Below, in pieces: positions 26,343-36,519 of a stretch of 64,000 nucleotides of DNA (within the stretch, counting starts at the first letter, position 1; each line of letters starts with the position of its first letter). The stretch is from DATARH01 sp963847345 (GTDB taxonomy: Bacteria > Pseudomonadota > Alphaproteobacteria > ATCC43930 > CGMCC-115725). The notes under the pieces are model-generated. The model saw only the letters and a program-made list of their open reading frames with translations, did no database searches and was not told the DNA's origin. The DNA is taken from contig CAWJZU010000013.1 of the NCBI GenBank assembly GCA_963847345.1, positions 124,001 to 188,000 of the forward strand, read 5' to 3'. The position numbers and the translations under genes were made by a program.

Positions 26343-27401
26343 TCAGTTGAAGCGTAAATCGGTGATGTTGCGCGGGTCCTGCTTGAGATCACCGCGTTCG
26401 ACCTGCTTGACGATCTCGACGAGGCGCTCGTTGGCCCGCGCTGGCAACCCGACCTTTTCACCCTCGCGCACGACGAATCCGTTGAGGAACTCGATCTCGG
26501 TGCGCCGGCCCTTGGCCATGTCCTGCCCCATCGACGGGCGCTGCTCGGCCGAGCCGCGGCGCTGCGTCGCGAGCCGGTCCTCGTAGCGGCCCAGCGCCTC
26601 TGGATCGCCCTCGCCGGCCTTGGCGATGACCTCCGGCGGCAGGTGGTTGACCTCTTCGAGCTTGTAGCCGAGCGCCTGGCCAATGCGGATCGCCTCGCTG
26701 CCGAGCCGCGCCTGAAACCGCCGAATCGTCTCGTTCTGCGCCATCTGCGCTCCGGACAGACCGGTCGCGGCCGAGCAGCCGTTGGCCATCGAGTTCGTCA
26801 CCAGCTTCGACCAGCGCTCGCCCCACAGATTGTCGGTCGCCTTGGCGCTGTCGGCCAGCGACACGAGCCGCAGCACTTCCTCGGCGCGTTCGGTGACGCG
26901 GCCGTGTATCTCGCCGCAGCGATAGACCGTATGCGCCGCGCCACCCTTCAGCCCGCCGCGATGGACATGCCCCGGCTCGACGAGGCCGACGCTGATGTTG
27001 CTGGCGATGCAGCCCAAGACCTTGCCCCAGCCGACGATCTCGGCGATCGTCGCCTCGTTCATGCAGTTCTGCAGCGAGACGACATAGCCGGTCGGCGCCA
27101 GATATTGCCGGATCATCAGCGTCGCCCAGGCTGTGTCGTAGGATTTCGTGCAGACGAACGCGATATCGACCGGCGCCTCTTTCGACAGATGTTGTGCCTC
27201 GGTCAAATGCAGCGCGCGCGGTCGCGCCGTGAACGGCTCCTCGCCCTGGTGGTGCGTGATCGTCAGCCCGTCTTTTTTCATTTTTTCGACGTGCTCGGGC
27301 CAGCCGTCGATAAAGGTCACGTCCTCGCCCGCTTTCGCCAGATGCGCCCCGGTATAGCCGCCGACCGCGCCCGCCCCGACGATGACGATCTTCTTGCCCA
27401 T
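26343..27401 (-). CDS. Ketopantoate reductase family (ApbA/PanE) protein
   Basis: NADPH-dependent 2-dehydropantoate 2-reductase family member of 352 aa. The start MGKKIVIVGAGAVGGYTG carries the Rossmann GxGxxG. Conserved FVCTKSYD (catalytic Lys) and SLQNCMNEATIAEIVG are present. The C-terminal helical domain contains WSKLVTNSMANGCSAATGL. It is somewhat longer than PanE (about 300 aa), and the neighbourhood is catabolic, so it may reduce another 2-oxoacid rather than serve pantothenate synthesis. It is monocistronic. Confidence 0.85.
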   Translation of the reverse strand: MGKKIVIVGAGAVGGYTGAHLAKAGEDVTFIDGWPEHVEKMKKDGLTITHHQGEEPFTARPRALHLTEAQHLSKEAPVDIAFVCTKSYDTAWATLMIRQYLAPTGYVVSLQNCMNEATIAEIVGWGKVLGCIASNISVGLVEPGHVHRGGLKGGAAHTVYRCGEIHGRVTERAEEVLRLVSLADSAKATDNLWGERWSKLVTNSMANGCSAATGLSGAQMAQNETIRRFQARLGSEAIRIGQALGYKLEEVNHLPPEVIAKAGEGDPEALGRYEDRLATQRRGSAEQRPSMGQDMAKGRRTEIEFLNGFVVREGEKVGLPARANERLVEIVKQVERGDLKQDPRNITDLRFN

Positions 27402-27495
27402 GCTGCCGCTCCCTCGCGAATTCCCGGCCGCGATCGTAGCCCCGCGCGGCGCCGCACGGCAACCGGACCGCGCGCTCGTCGGATGGCGGTCCGCC

Positions 27496-29454
27496 CTATT
27501 TGAACCCGGCTTCGCGCAGCCCCGCGACCATGTCCCGGCGGGCCTCCTCGGTGCCGAATTGCTCGGCGTACTGCTCGGCGTCAAAAAACGGCGACAGGCG
27601 CAGAACCGCATCGCGCTCGCGTTCAGCTCGTTGCTGATGGCCGAGCCGGGCGTGCGCGGCGGCGAGCACCGGCCGACTATGCAGCTGCAAGGCCCGGCCG
27701 GGGCCATGGATCAACGCCTGATCGATAGCGGCGATAGCCTCGTTCGTACCGGCCGAGGAAATATCGGGCCACTCCGAGATCCATTGCGGCCCGGGCATTT
27801 ACCCCGTCAATGCGCAAGGCGCCTTCGAGCCAAGGGATGGCGTCGGTCCGGTTTGCCGGCTGCGATCAGTATGTACCCACGTTGGCGGAAATTCTCGGCA
27901 TCGCTCGGGTTTACCGCGAGCGCGCGATCGACATGCGCCTCGGCGGCGCTGTAATCGTGCCGGAATACGTCAAGCTGCGCCAAAAGCCGCCATGCGGAGG
28001 TTGTCGTGGGGTCGAGCGCCAGACGCCTTTTCGGCCAGGGTTTCGGCCTGTTTGACCTCGTCGGCGCGGAACTCGGACCAGCCGGCCGCCGCCGCCTCGA
28101 AATGTGCCCAGCCGAGCGCGGCAACCGCCGCCGCGAAAGTCGGGATCGAGCGCGATCGCATGCTCAAATCCCGCGCGCGCCTCGTAATTGGCCTGCCGTG
28201 TCGGGTTCGAAATCTCGGCTCGGCCACGCAAAAAATATTCGTAGGCGGACAGGTTGGTCGTCGGCTTTCGCGCGGCGCGGTCGCGCTCGATGCGGGTCAG
28301 CCGGACCGCGGTCGCACCGACAATCCGCTCGACGATGCGGTCCTGCACCGCGAAGATTTCTTTCGCTTCGGTATCGTAGCTGTCGGACCAGAGGTGACTT
28401 CCGGCGGCCGCATCAGTCAGCTCGACGGCAACGCGCAGCCGGTCGCCGGCCCGGCGCACGCTGCCTTCGACCAGATAGCGCACGCCAAGCGCACGTCCCG
28501 ATTTCTTCGGGCGAGACGTTTTTGCCCTTGAACTGGAAACTCGCCGACTTGGCCGGAACGAGCAGGTTCGAGAAGCGGCCGAGCGCGTTGATGATGTCCT
28601 CGGCAATGCCGTCGCTGAAAAACTCCTGCCCGGGCTCGGGCGACAGGTCGCGAAACGGCAGCACCGCGACCGTGGTCCGCTCCGCCATGCGGGCCGGCAC
28701 GGCAAGGTTCGATACCGCGACCGCCTCGGCAACCCCGCCGAGGTTCAGCCAGTCGCGGAAACGGCGCATCGAAGCCGAGCCAGGCCGCAATCGCGGCCAG
28801 CGTTAGCCCGCCACACAGCGCGGACAGGATCAGCCAGCGCCGCCGCCTTTCCCGAAACGGAAGCGGGGCGGGTGTAGCGGCGCGGCGCGCTCGACGGCGT
28901 AGACCCGGACCGGCTCGGCGATGTTCTTGACGCGGTGCGCCCCAAGCGCGCGGAAGCGCAGGTCGAGCTTGCTCCTGACCTGATCGTAGACGGTCTGCGA
29001 CAGGCATATTCCGCCGGCCGGCGCCAGAGCCTGCAGGCGCGCGGCGATATTGACGCCATCGCCATACAGATCGCCGTCCGCCGCGACAATCACGTCGCCG
29101 AGATTGACGCCGATACGCAGTTCCAGCCGGCGCCCCTCGGGCAGACCCGCGTTCAGCTCGCCGGCGTGTTCCTGGATTTCAGCCGCGCCGGCGAGAGCAT
29201 CGACAACGCTCGGCAAAATCAGCGAGCAGCCCGTCTCCGGCGGTCGAGACGATCCGCCCGCCGCGCCGCGCGATGACCGGGTCGATCGTCGCGCGCATCC
29301 GGGACAGCGCCGCGTAGGTCCCGCTCTCGTCGGCGCCCATCAGCCGGCTGAAACCGGCGATATCGGCGCACAGCAGCGCCGCGAGCTTGCGATGCTGGCG
29401 GCTCTCGAGGCCTTCGCTGGCCGCGTTTATCGCCGGCTCGGGGCCCGCCCGCAA
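27496..29454 (-). pseudogene. Class III adenylate cyclase-TolB-like-TPR protein, heavily frame-broken
   Basis: Eight fragments in changing frames read in order as one protein. Likely start TTG 29454. Fragment order: LAALLCADIAGFSRLMGADE and GGRIVSTAGDGLLADF (cyclase), then RIGVNLGDVIVAADGDLYGDG (cyclase core), a membrane helix WLILSALCGGLTLAAIAAWL, then TVAVLPFRDLSPEPGQEFFSDG (TolB-like/CadC-type domain), RALGVRYLVEGSVRRAGD, SAYEYFLRGRAE, and TPR-like repeats down to a final fragment ending GLREAGFK at 27496. About seven frame changes within 2 kb far exceed the rate in neighbouring genes. This favours real decay, although a run of consensus errors remains possible. An intact version would make cAMP in response to a signal. 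Confidence 0.75.
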
Positions 29455-29544
29455 ATCCCTCTCCTCTTTGGGTCGGTGGTCATATCGTATACCATCCAGC
29501 AGCCAACGGGTTGAAAACCATCGAATGCTGGCGAGGAGGATGCG

Positions 29545-30033
29545 ATGACACGCCGAATCTTCTGGTTCGCACTTGCGTTGGCCGTTTTCGGCTTGGCTTC
29601 CGTTCGATTCGGCTCGGCCGCGGAGGTCCGGCTCGCGATCGGCGGCTATGACACCGTGGCTTACTTCACCGACGGCAAGCCGGTGCCGGGCCGCAGCGAC
29701 ATCGACTATGTCTGGCATGACGTACGCTGGCGTTTCGCCAGCGCGGAACACCGCGACATGTTCGCGCGCGACCCCGAACGCTATGCGCCGCAATATGACG
29801 GCTACTGCGCGATGGCGGCGTCCTGGGAGAAGGACACGCACAAGGATATTCCTGATCCACACGCCTGGGCCATCGTCGACGGCAAGCTGTATCTGACCCA
29901 CAGCCGGGAAGCGCTGGCGAAATGGCAGCAGAACCCCGCCGAGAACATCAAGCGCGCCGACACGAACTGGCCGAAACTGAAGAATGACGAGACCGTGTAC
30001 GACGGCTTCCCGAACCTCGCAGCGAAGCAATAG
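29545..30033 (+). CDS. YHS-domain secreted protein
   Basis: Protein of 162 aa with an N-terminal signal peptide (MTRRIFWFALALAVFGLAS .. SAAE). The YHS domain spans roughly residues 34-90: IGGYDTVAYFTDGKPVPG, WHDVRWRFASAEHRDMFARDPERYAPQYDGYCA. The conserved final Cys (GYCAMA) is present. Family knowledge: YHS domains occur in periplasmic metal- or redox-linked proteins; the function here is unknown. GAGGAGG precedes the ATG. It lies between the decayed cyclase gene and the first P450 gene. Confidence 0.88.
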   Translation: MTRRIFWFALALAVFGLASVRFGSAAEVRLAIGGYDTVAYFTDGKPVPGRSDIDYVWHDVRWRFASAEHRDMFARDPERYAPQYDGYCAMAASWEKDTHKDIPDPHAWAIVDGKLYLTHSREALAKWQQNPAENIKRADTNWPKLKNDETVYDGFPNLAAKQ

Positions 30034-30124
30034 CGGAATAGAGACAGCAGAAGCCGGCGGTTTCCGACGGCCCGGTCTCTGCGCTAGGGTGAGACGCCTC
30101 TCGCAACCGAGACCCTGCGCCCGG

Positions 30125-31514
30125 ATGACCGCCGTCGAAACGCTTGCGCCTGTGCCCGCGATGCCGCCGCGCCCGAGCCGGCGCCTATCGACGCTGCGGC
30201 TGCTGCGGACGGCCCAGCAGAATTCGCTGGCGGCGTGCGACGAGGAATTGTTCGAGGAATTGTTCGTCGCCCGCCGCCTGCTCGGGCAACGCTTTTTTGT
30301 GGTCAGCGACCCGGACGGCATTCGCCGGGTCATGCAGGACAATTACGACAATTACCCGCGCCTGACCTGGATCCGCCGCGTCTTCGAGTTCACCACCGGC
30401 AGCGGCATGCTGCACGCCGAGGGCGACCCGTGGCGGCGGCACCGCCGATTGATTAACCCGACCCTCGACCACCGCGCGCTGCTGCCGGACGGCCCGATGC
30501 TGATTGAATTGGCCGAGGACATGGCGCGCCACCTGGCGACGCTGCCGCCGGCAACGCCGATCGACCTGCACGACGCGTTCCGTCATCTGGTCACGGTCTC
30601 GGCCGGCCACGTCTTCGCCGGGACGGACCGCGCGCTCGACCCAATGATCGACCGCATGGGCCAGTATCCCGGCCGTTACGGGGCACTCGACCTCATACCG
30701 ACGCCGGGCGTTCTGCGCCCGCTCGACCGCTGGCGCAAGACGCGGATCGCGGCGGCCCGCTTCGCACCGGAGCTCGATCGCCTGATCGAGGACCGCCGCG
30801 ATCCGGACTATGCCGGCCGCGAGGATCTGCTGTGGCGGCTCGCCAACGCGCGCGACCGCGACACCGGCGAGGGGCTGAGCCGCGACGAACTGCACGACGA
30901 GATGCTGACATTGGGCGCGACTTCGGCAACCTCGCTGCGCCCGCTGCCGTGGATCTGGTACCTGCTCGCAACCCACCCCTGGGCCGAGCGCCGCCTGCAC
31001 GCCGAGCTCGATCAGGTGCTCGGGAACGGCCCGCCCAATATTCGCGATCTGGCCAAGCTGAACTGGCTGCGTCAGCTGCTCGACGAGACGATGCGGCTCT
31101 ATCCACCGCTGCCGATAATGATGATGCGCCGCGCGATTTGCCGCCGACACGCTGTGCGGCCGGCGCATTCCGCGCGGCTCGGTCGTCGCGATCATGCCGT
31201 GGGTCCTGCACCGCCACCGCAAATTGTGGCTCGACCCCGACCGCTTCGACCCCGAGCGCTTCGCACCCGATGCGGTCGCCGCGCGCTCGCGCTACGCCTA
31301 TCTGCCGTTCGCGGTCGGGCCGCATGTCTGCGTCGGCGCGTCGATGGCGATGCTGCAGCTTGTGGTGGCAGTGGCGGTGCTGGCGCGCCATTTCCGCTTC
31401 CATCTCGTCCCTGGACGCCCAGTCGAGCCGACCGCCTGGACCAATATCCGCCCGAAAGGGGGCATGTGGATGACGCTGGAGCCGCGCCGCGCCATCCCGA
31501 GCCGCGCCGCTTGA
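30125..31514 (+). CDS. Cytochrome P450 (copy 1, apparent frameshift)
   Basis: Haem monooxygenase, about 462 aa after repair. ATG 30125 gives MTAVETLAPVPAMPPRP. Features: I-helix region LGATSATSLRPLPW, K-helix LDETMRLYPPLP (ExxR), and haem ligand loop FAVGPHVCVGASMAM (FxxGxxxCxG). The frame breaks near 31137 (GCGATTTGCC); removing one T restores AADTLCGRRIPRGS. It is strongly similar to copy 2 at 32034, starting with LLRT..NSLAACD.ELFEELFV and extending through the whole length, so the two are tandem paralogues separated by hicBA. No ferredoxin or reductase gene is adjacent. Substrate unknown. Confidence 0.88.
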
Positions 31515-31515
31515 A

Positions 31516-31818
31516 CTACCCCTCTCCGCCGGTCGTGACCGGGGCGTCTTCATTCGCCAGCTCGTCCACGGTGACCAGGAAGGCCACGCCGTCGCGAAAC
31601 TCGGGATTGCGCATCACCGCGTCGAGCGACGACGGGTCGGGAATTGGATCGCCCCCGTCACGCATCACAGCGACATGCCCTCTCAAAGCCTCCCACGCCA
31701 GCTCCTTGGCTTCCTCTAGCGTTCGGCCTGCAGTAATGCAGCCGGGAAAATCGGGAAAGCTGACGCCGAAATCGCTATCCGGGTCTTTGTGAATGATCGC
31801 GGTATAATCGATCGCCAT
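31516..31818 (-). CDS. hicB: HicB-family antitoxin
   Basis: Protein of 100 aa with the HicB partial RNase-H-like fold: MAIDYTAIIHKDPDSDFGVSFPDFPGC, then TAGRTLEEAKELAWEAL. The C-terminal part (FLVTVDELANED) is short and has no obvious helix-turn-helix or ribbon-helix-helix, so DNA binding is uncertain. It follows hicA by 6 bp and is convergent with the first P450 gene, whose stop is 1 bp away. It neutralises the HicA mRNA interferase by binding it. Confidence 0.88.
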   Translation of the reverse strand: MAIDYTAIIHKDPDSDFGVSFPDFPGCITAGRTLEEAKELAWEALRGHVAVMRDGGDPIPDPSSLDAVMRNPEFRDGVAFLVTVDELANEDAPVTTGGEG

Positions 31819-31824
31819 TGGAAC

Positions 31825-32013
31825 TTATCTCAGTTTCAGCCCGCTCTGCTTCTCGATGGACCGCAACGTGCCGATCGGTATGTCACGCCGGGGGTGGGGC
31901 ACGGTCGTGACCCCAGGTTTGACCGGATGCCGGAAATGGTGATGACTGCCGGTCACCCTGACCCGTTTCCAGCCGTCCCGCTCAAGCGCTCTGATAATAT
32001 CACTGCTGTCCAT
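31825..32013 (-). CDS. hicA: HicA-family mRNA interferase toxin
   Basis: Small double-stranded-RNA-binding-fold toxin of 62 aa. ATG 32013 gives MDSSDIIRALERDGWKRVRV, followed by the catalytic His segment GSHHHFRHP and the end VPHPRRDIPIGTLRSIEKQ, all canonical for HicA. In the family, the toxin cleaves mRNA. It is the first gene of a hicA-hicB operon transcribed away from the second P450 gene, with only 20 bp between the two start codons, so their promoters must overlap. Confidence 0.9.
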   Translation of the reverse strand: MDSSDIIRALERDGWKRVRVTGSHHHFRHPVKPGVTTVPHPRRDIPIGTLRSIEKQSGLKLR

Positions 32014-32033
32014 TACCAGCGATATTAAGCCGG

Positions 32034-33418
32034 ATGACGATTTCTCTTGAAGCGGCGGACACGCATTCTGCCGCACCCTCCCCCGCATTGGCGGTGCCGC
32101 CGCTTCCGGCCCGGCCGCTATCCTCGCTCGGGCTGCTGCGCACCTTCACGACGAACTCGCTCGCCGCCTGCGACGACGAGCTGTTCGAGGAGCTGTTCGT
32201 CGAACGCCGCTATTTCTGGGGCCGCGTCTTCGTCGTCAGCGACCCCGATGGGATGCGCCGCGTGTTGCAGGACAACACCGACAACTATCAGCGCATCGCC
32301 GCGTTCCGACGCATTTTCGAATTCAGCAGCGGCGGCGGCATGGTCTGCCTCGAGGGCGAGGATTGGTGGCGGCATCGCCGCATCGTCAACCCGGCGCTCG
32401 ACCAGCGGGCATTGCGGCCCGATCTCGGCTCCCTGATCGCGCTGACCGAGCAAATGGCGCGGCTTCTCGCCGAGGCGCCGCGCGAGCAATTCGAACTGGG
32501 ACGCACGCTGCAGCACCTGATCACGCGCACGACTGGCCAAGTCTGGGCCGGCAACGTGCCGGAGATCGATTGGATGGTGCTGCGCATGGGTCGCTACCCG
32601 GAGAAATACAGCGTCCTCGACCTGTTCCCGCTCCCGGCGCGCCTCCGCTTTATCGAGCGCTGGCGCGCGAGCCGCTCCGGCATCGACCAGTACTACAAGC
32701 TGCTCGACCGGCTGATCGCCGAGCGCCGCGATCCGGATTACGCCGGCGGCCAGGACCTGATCTGGCGGCTCGCGCACACGCCCGACCGGCAGACCGGCCG
32801 CCACTTGACCAATGGCGAGATCCGCGACGAGGTGCTGACCCTGTCGGCGACCGCGGCGACGCCGCTGCGCGCGATGGTTTGGCTCTGGTATCTGCTGGCG
32901 CTGCATCCGTGGGCCGACGACATGCTCGGCCGACGAACTCGACCGCGTGCTCGGCGACCGCACCCCGCACGCCGGACGATCTCGCGAAACTCGTCTATCT
33001 CCGCCGGCTCGTCGACGAGGCGATGCGGCTCTATCCGCCGCTGCCGCTGACCCTGCGCACCGCCGTGGCCGACGACACGGTATGCGGCAGGCGCGTGCCG
33101 CGCGGCTCGATCGTCGCCGTGATGCCGTTTGTCGTGCATCGGCACCGCAAATTATGGCCCGATCCGGACCGCTTCGACCCGGACCGTTTCAGCCCGGAAC
33201 AGTCCCGCGCCCGCCCGCGCTATTCATACATACCGTTCGGCGTCGGCCCGCATGTCTGCCCCGGCGCCGCGCTGGCGATGAACGAGATCCTGATCACCGT
33301 CGCGATCCTCGCGCGCCGCTTCCGTTTCCGCCTCGTGCCCGGCCAGTCCGTCGAGCCGACCGCGTGGACGACGCTGCGCCCGAAAAACGGCCTTATGGTT
33401 ACGATCGAGCCGCGGTAA
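32034..33418 (+). CDS. Cytochrome P450 (copy 2, apparent frameshifts)
   Basis: Haem monooxygenase, about 460 aa after repair. ATG 32034 gives MTISLEAADTHSAAPSP. Core features: RRIVNPALDQRAL, I-helix LSATAATPLRAMVW, K-helix VDEAMRLYPPLPL, and the haem loop FGVGPHVCPGAALAM. Two extra bases, near 32928 (CTCGGCCG) and 32963 (CACCCCG), explain the change of frame and restore LADELDRVLGDRT and PDDLAKLVYLRRL. It is paralogous to copy 1 over its entire length. Its start lies 20 bp from the divergent hicA. Substrate and redox partner unknown. Confidence 0.88.
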
Positions 33419-33497
33419 GGGAGCCTCGCCGCCGATCCTCACGCCTAATTGGCGGGCTTACAGTGCGGCCAGGTCCGCATGCCGCACGCTGCCGCGA

Positions 33498-34703
33498 TCA
33501 GCCCCCGGCCGCACCGACTCCGGAAAGACGAACAAAGCGTTTCCGTTCGTCCCGTATCTCGGCGAGAACGGATTCGATAGTGGCGGGGGTGAGGACGCGA
33601 CCAAAACGCGTTCCTCCGTGAATGATACGCTCCAGGATGTGCTCGCCCAGCGCGCTCTTGTAGTGCCCCGGCTCCCAGTACCAACGCATTTCAGACTTTG
33701 TATCGCCGCGACCGGGCACCGGCTCGGTGGTGAATTCGTTGTATCCTGAAAAGTCGATCACCCGTATATCTGTCCCGTCGGGATCAAGGTCCGCGACTTG
33801 CGCAACGAGATGACGTTTCCAATCCTCAAAGCTTTGCCAAAAACCGAAATAATCGAGCATGTCGAGAAAATTTGCGTGGTACGGGTGAATATAAATCGTC
33901 AACGGTATGTGGTACTCCACGGCCAACTTCGCCAGTGTCACAAAGCATCGGTCTCTCCGAGCTATCGTCGGCGAGGGACGTGAAAAATTTGGCATCGGCA
34001 AGACGGCATATTGTTTGCGGTAGCCCGCGTTCTTCGCCGAAAACAGGCCGTAATAGCCGCTGCGTGCGACGAACTCCCGGTACTCGTGCAACGGATTGAA
34101 GCCGAGCTCGGTCATTGTCGCGCTGTAGACCGAGTCCTGGTTCAGCAGGGTCGTGATGCTGTCGAGAAGCGCATCTATCGTCAGCGTCGCGGCAAATCGA
34201 TCCTTCCACACCTGCCGCTCGCGTTGCGGATTGCGATGCCCGCCTTCATCAACCAGCAGGCGTGGCTGAAGATCGCTTGGCCCAAACGAGACTCCTCCCG
34301 TGGCCAGCATGTCCTGAAAATCCACCCCGAGAATAATCCGCTCGGGGATTCGAACAGCCATCGCGTCGCGCAGCATCAATAGCGAGGTGCAGACGTCGCG
34401 ACCCGGATAGGCGGCATTGAAAATGGGACGCTGCTCGGTCGGGAATTGCGGGCTCATCGGATCGAGTCCAATTTCCGTGCGGGAGTTTCCGAGAAGCAGT
34501 GTTTTCGGTGCGATCCGCTCCAGTTGGTAGGTTTTCGCGATACCCATCTGCTCGGTGGCTCGCGGCTTGAGCTCCGTCAAGCCTGGCACAGTCGGCGTGT
34601 CGAACATGCGATAGGGATCGACAAGTATCGCAAAGACAATCGTGCCTAAGGCCAGCGCGACTATCGTGCCGGCCACCATCAACAGATAGGCGGGGGCACG
34701 CAT
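33498..34703 (-). CDS. SGNH-like/AlgX-type partner of MBOAT acyltransferase
   Basis: Protein of 401 aa with one N-terminal membrane helix (residues 5-28) and a large periplasmic domain. KTLLLGNSRTEIGLDP resembles block I of SGNH hydrolases, and GVDFQDML is a likely later block. YIHPYHANFLDML and WYWEPGHYKSALGEHIL could supply further active-site residues. It begins 4 bp after the MBOAT gene, on the same strand. By analogy with AlgI/AlgJ/AlgX, the pair would move acyl groups to an exported polymer or glycan. The polymer is not identified in this window. Confidence 0.75.
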   Translation of the reverse strand: MRAPAYLLMVAGTIVALALGTIVFAILVDPYRMFDTPTVPGLTELKPRATEQMGIAKTYQLERIAPKTLLLGNSRTEIGLDPMSPQFPTEQRPIFNAAYPGRDVCTSLLMLRDAMAVRIPERIILGVDFQDMLATGGVSFGPSDLQPRLLVDEGGHRNPQRERQVWKDRFAATLTIDALLDSITTLLNQDSVYSATMTELGFNPLHEYREFVARSGYYGLFSAKNAGYRKQYAVLPMPNFSRPSPTIARRDRCFVTLAKLAVEYHIPLTIYIHPYHANFLDMLDYFGFWQSFEDWKRHLVAQVADLDPDGTDIRVIDFSGYNEFTTEPVPGRGDTKSEMRWYWEPGHYKSALGEHILERIIHGGTRFGRVLTPATIESVLAEIRDERKRFVRLSGVGAAGG

Positions 34704-34707
34704 CGTC

Positions 34708-36297
34708 TCAGAACTGCCAATAAAGGAATTCGCTGACCCGCGTGATCGAGATCATGGCGATGAAGGCCGCGCAACCGATGGCAAATGCCCATAAGGCGGA
34801 AGGCCGCCATTCCCACCACGAAACCCGACCGGCGGGACCCCGGACACCGCCTCCCGCCGGGCGGGCCGAGGCCTCCAGCACCGGATCGAACCGCGCCAGG
34901 ATCTGCTGGCTGTTCGGGAACAGAAACGCAATCGCCAGCAGGGCCGTAACCCATCCATAGGTCATCAGCAGGACCGTGCCGGAGGTATCGGCAAAGCGAA
35001 CCCCTAGGACATTCAGCAAGCCGCGGACCGGCGCCACGGCGAAGGCCAGACCCGACGGTATCGCGACGCCGTGCAGGCCCGCCATTCCGGCGAGAAGATT
35101 GAAGGCACCCGAGAAACTGTGGGCGCGGAAAAAGACCCAGGCGACGACAACCGCGAGAAACGTCAGGATCAGACCGAACACGGCGCCCGACCGGGAGTGC
35201 CGGAACGCCGTCAACGCCGGCGAGCGCGCGGCGACGGCGAGCCAGGCGTGATTAATCATCAGGTAACAGCCGTGCAGTGTCCCCCAGACGACAAACGTCC
35301 AGTTGGCCCCGTGCCACAGACCTCCCAGCAGCATCGTTATAAGCAAGTTCAGATATCGCCGTACCGGGCCGCGGCGATTGCCGCCGAGGCCGAAATACAA
35401 ATAATCGCGCAAGAAGCGCGACAGGGTGATGTGCCAGCGCCGCCAAAACTCGACAATGCTGGTCGACTTGTAGGGAGAATCGAAATTCATCGGAAAGCGA
35501 ATGCCGAAACAACGCGCCGCGCCGATTGCCATGTCGGAATATCCGGAAAAGTCGAAATACAGCTGGCACGTGTAGGCCAGGGCGCCTCCCCAAGCGATCA
35601 GCAGGTCGATAGCCTCGCCGTGTTCCGCCGCGGCGAACACCGGTGATGCGTATGGTGCAACCCCGTCGGCGAGAACCGTCTTTTTCAAGAGGCCGATCGA
35701 GAACATCGTGAGGCCGACTGCGAGATCCTCGGCGAAGGCGCGGGACGGTCGCGGAGCGGCGAATTGCGGCGCGATTTCGTTGTATCGGATGATCGGACCG
35801 GCGACCAGCCGCGGAAAGAATGACACGAACAGGGCATAGTGCACATAACGAGACGGTCGCGTTTGCCCGCGCCTGACATCGACCAGGAAACTGATCTGCT
35901 CGAAGGTGAAAAAGGAGATTCCCAGCGGCAGAATGATGCTGCCGAGTGCGAAATCGGTGCCGAACGCGGTGTTGACATTCGTGACGGTAAAATAGGCATA
36001 TTTGAAGACGCCGAGGACTCCCAGATTGAGCGCGATCGCCGCCGTCATCAACCATCCTGCCGCGCGCTGTCGGCCATTGCTGACGCAGGATGCGATGATT
36101 GTCCCGGCGATATAGTTGGCTGTTATCGAAAGGATTAGGAGCGGCAGGAAACGGATATCCCACCACGCATAGAAAAACAGCGAAGCCGCAAGAATCGCAA
36201 GGTGTTCCAGCCGCCCGCCAAATTGCTTGCACAGAACGAAAACAGCAATCGAGATCGGAAAAAATGCAAAAAGAAACTCGTAAGAATTAAACAGCAT
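34708..36297 (-). CDS. MBOAT-family O-acyltransferase (AlgI-like)
   Basis: Polytopic membrane acyltransferase of 529 aa. The start MLFNSYEFLFAFFPISIAVF is typical of AlgI-like proteins. Family blocks: GISFFTFEQISFLVDVRRG, YFDFSGYSDMAIGAARCFG, FDSPYKSTSIVEFWRRWHITLSRFLRDYLYFGLGGNR (in two blocks around STSIVEFW), and the catalytic LLGGLWHGANWTF with H329. It transfers acetyl or other acyl groups across the inner membrane, together with the downstream SGNH-like protein. No polysaccharide polymerase is next to it. The 222 bp upstream (36298-36519) hold its promoter region and no gene. Confidence 0.9.
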   Translation of the reverse strand: MLFNSYEFLFAFFPISIAVFVLCKQFGGRLEHLAILAASLFFYAWWDIRFLPLLILSITANYIAGTIIASCVSNGRQRAAGWLMTAAIALNLGVLGVFKYAYFTVTNVNTAFGTDFALGSIILPLGISFFTFEQISFLVDVRRGQTRPSRYVHYALFVSFFPRLVAGPIIRYNEIAPQFAAPRPSRAFAEDLAVGLTMFSIGLLKKTVLADGVAPYASPVFAAAEHGEAIDLLIAWGGALAYTCQLYFDFSGYSDMAIGAARCFGIRFPMNFDSPYKSTSIVEFWRRWHITLSRFLRDYLYFGLGGNRRGPVRRYLNLLITMLLGGLWHGANWTFVVWGTLHGCYLMINHAWLAVAARSPALTAFRHSRSGAVFGLILTFLAVVVAWVFFRAHSFSGAFNLLAGMAGLHGVAIPSGLAFAVAPVRGLLNVLGVRFADTSGTVLLMTYGWVTALLAIAFLFPNSQQILARFDPVLEASARPAGGGVRGPAGRVSWWEWRPSALWAFAIGCAAFIAMISITRVSEFLYWQF

Positions 36298-36519
36298 GGG
36301 CTAACGCAAGTTTAAAGCGGGGGCGGCCGTCGGTCAGGCGAAACGCTTCTCCACGAGCCGCCACCATTAGTGAGAATCCAATTCCTGCGTCGACGCTATT
36401 TCGGCGCACCCAAAGCGCAATGTATCAATTCTGAAGAAAACATTATACATGAAGCGGGCCATCCGGCAACAAGTAAGTGATGTTTGGAGCGTCGCCGAGG
36501 ACCCGAGCAAAGCGGCGTG

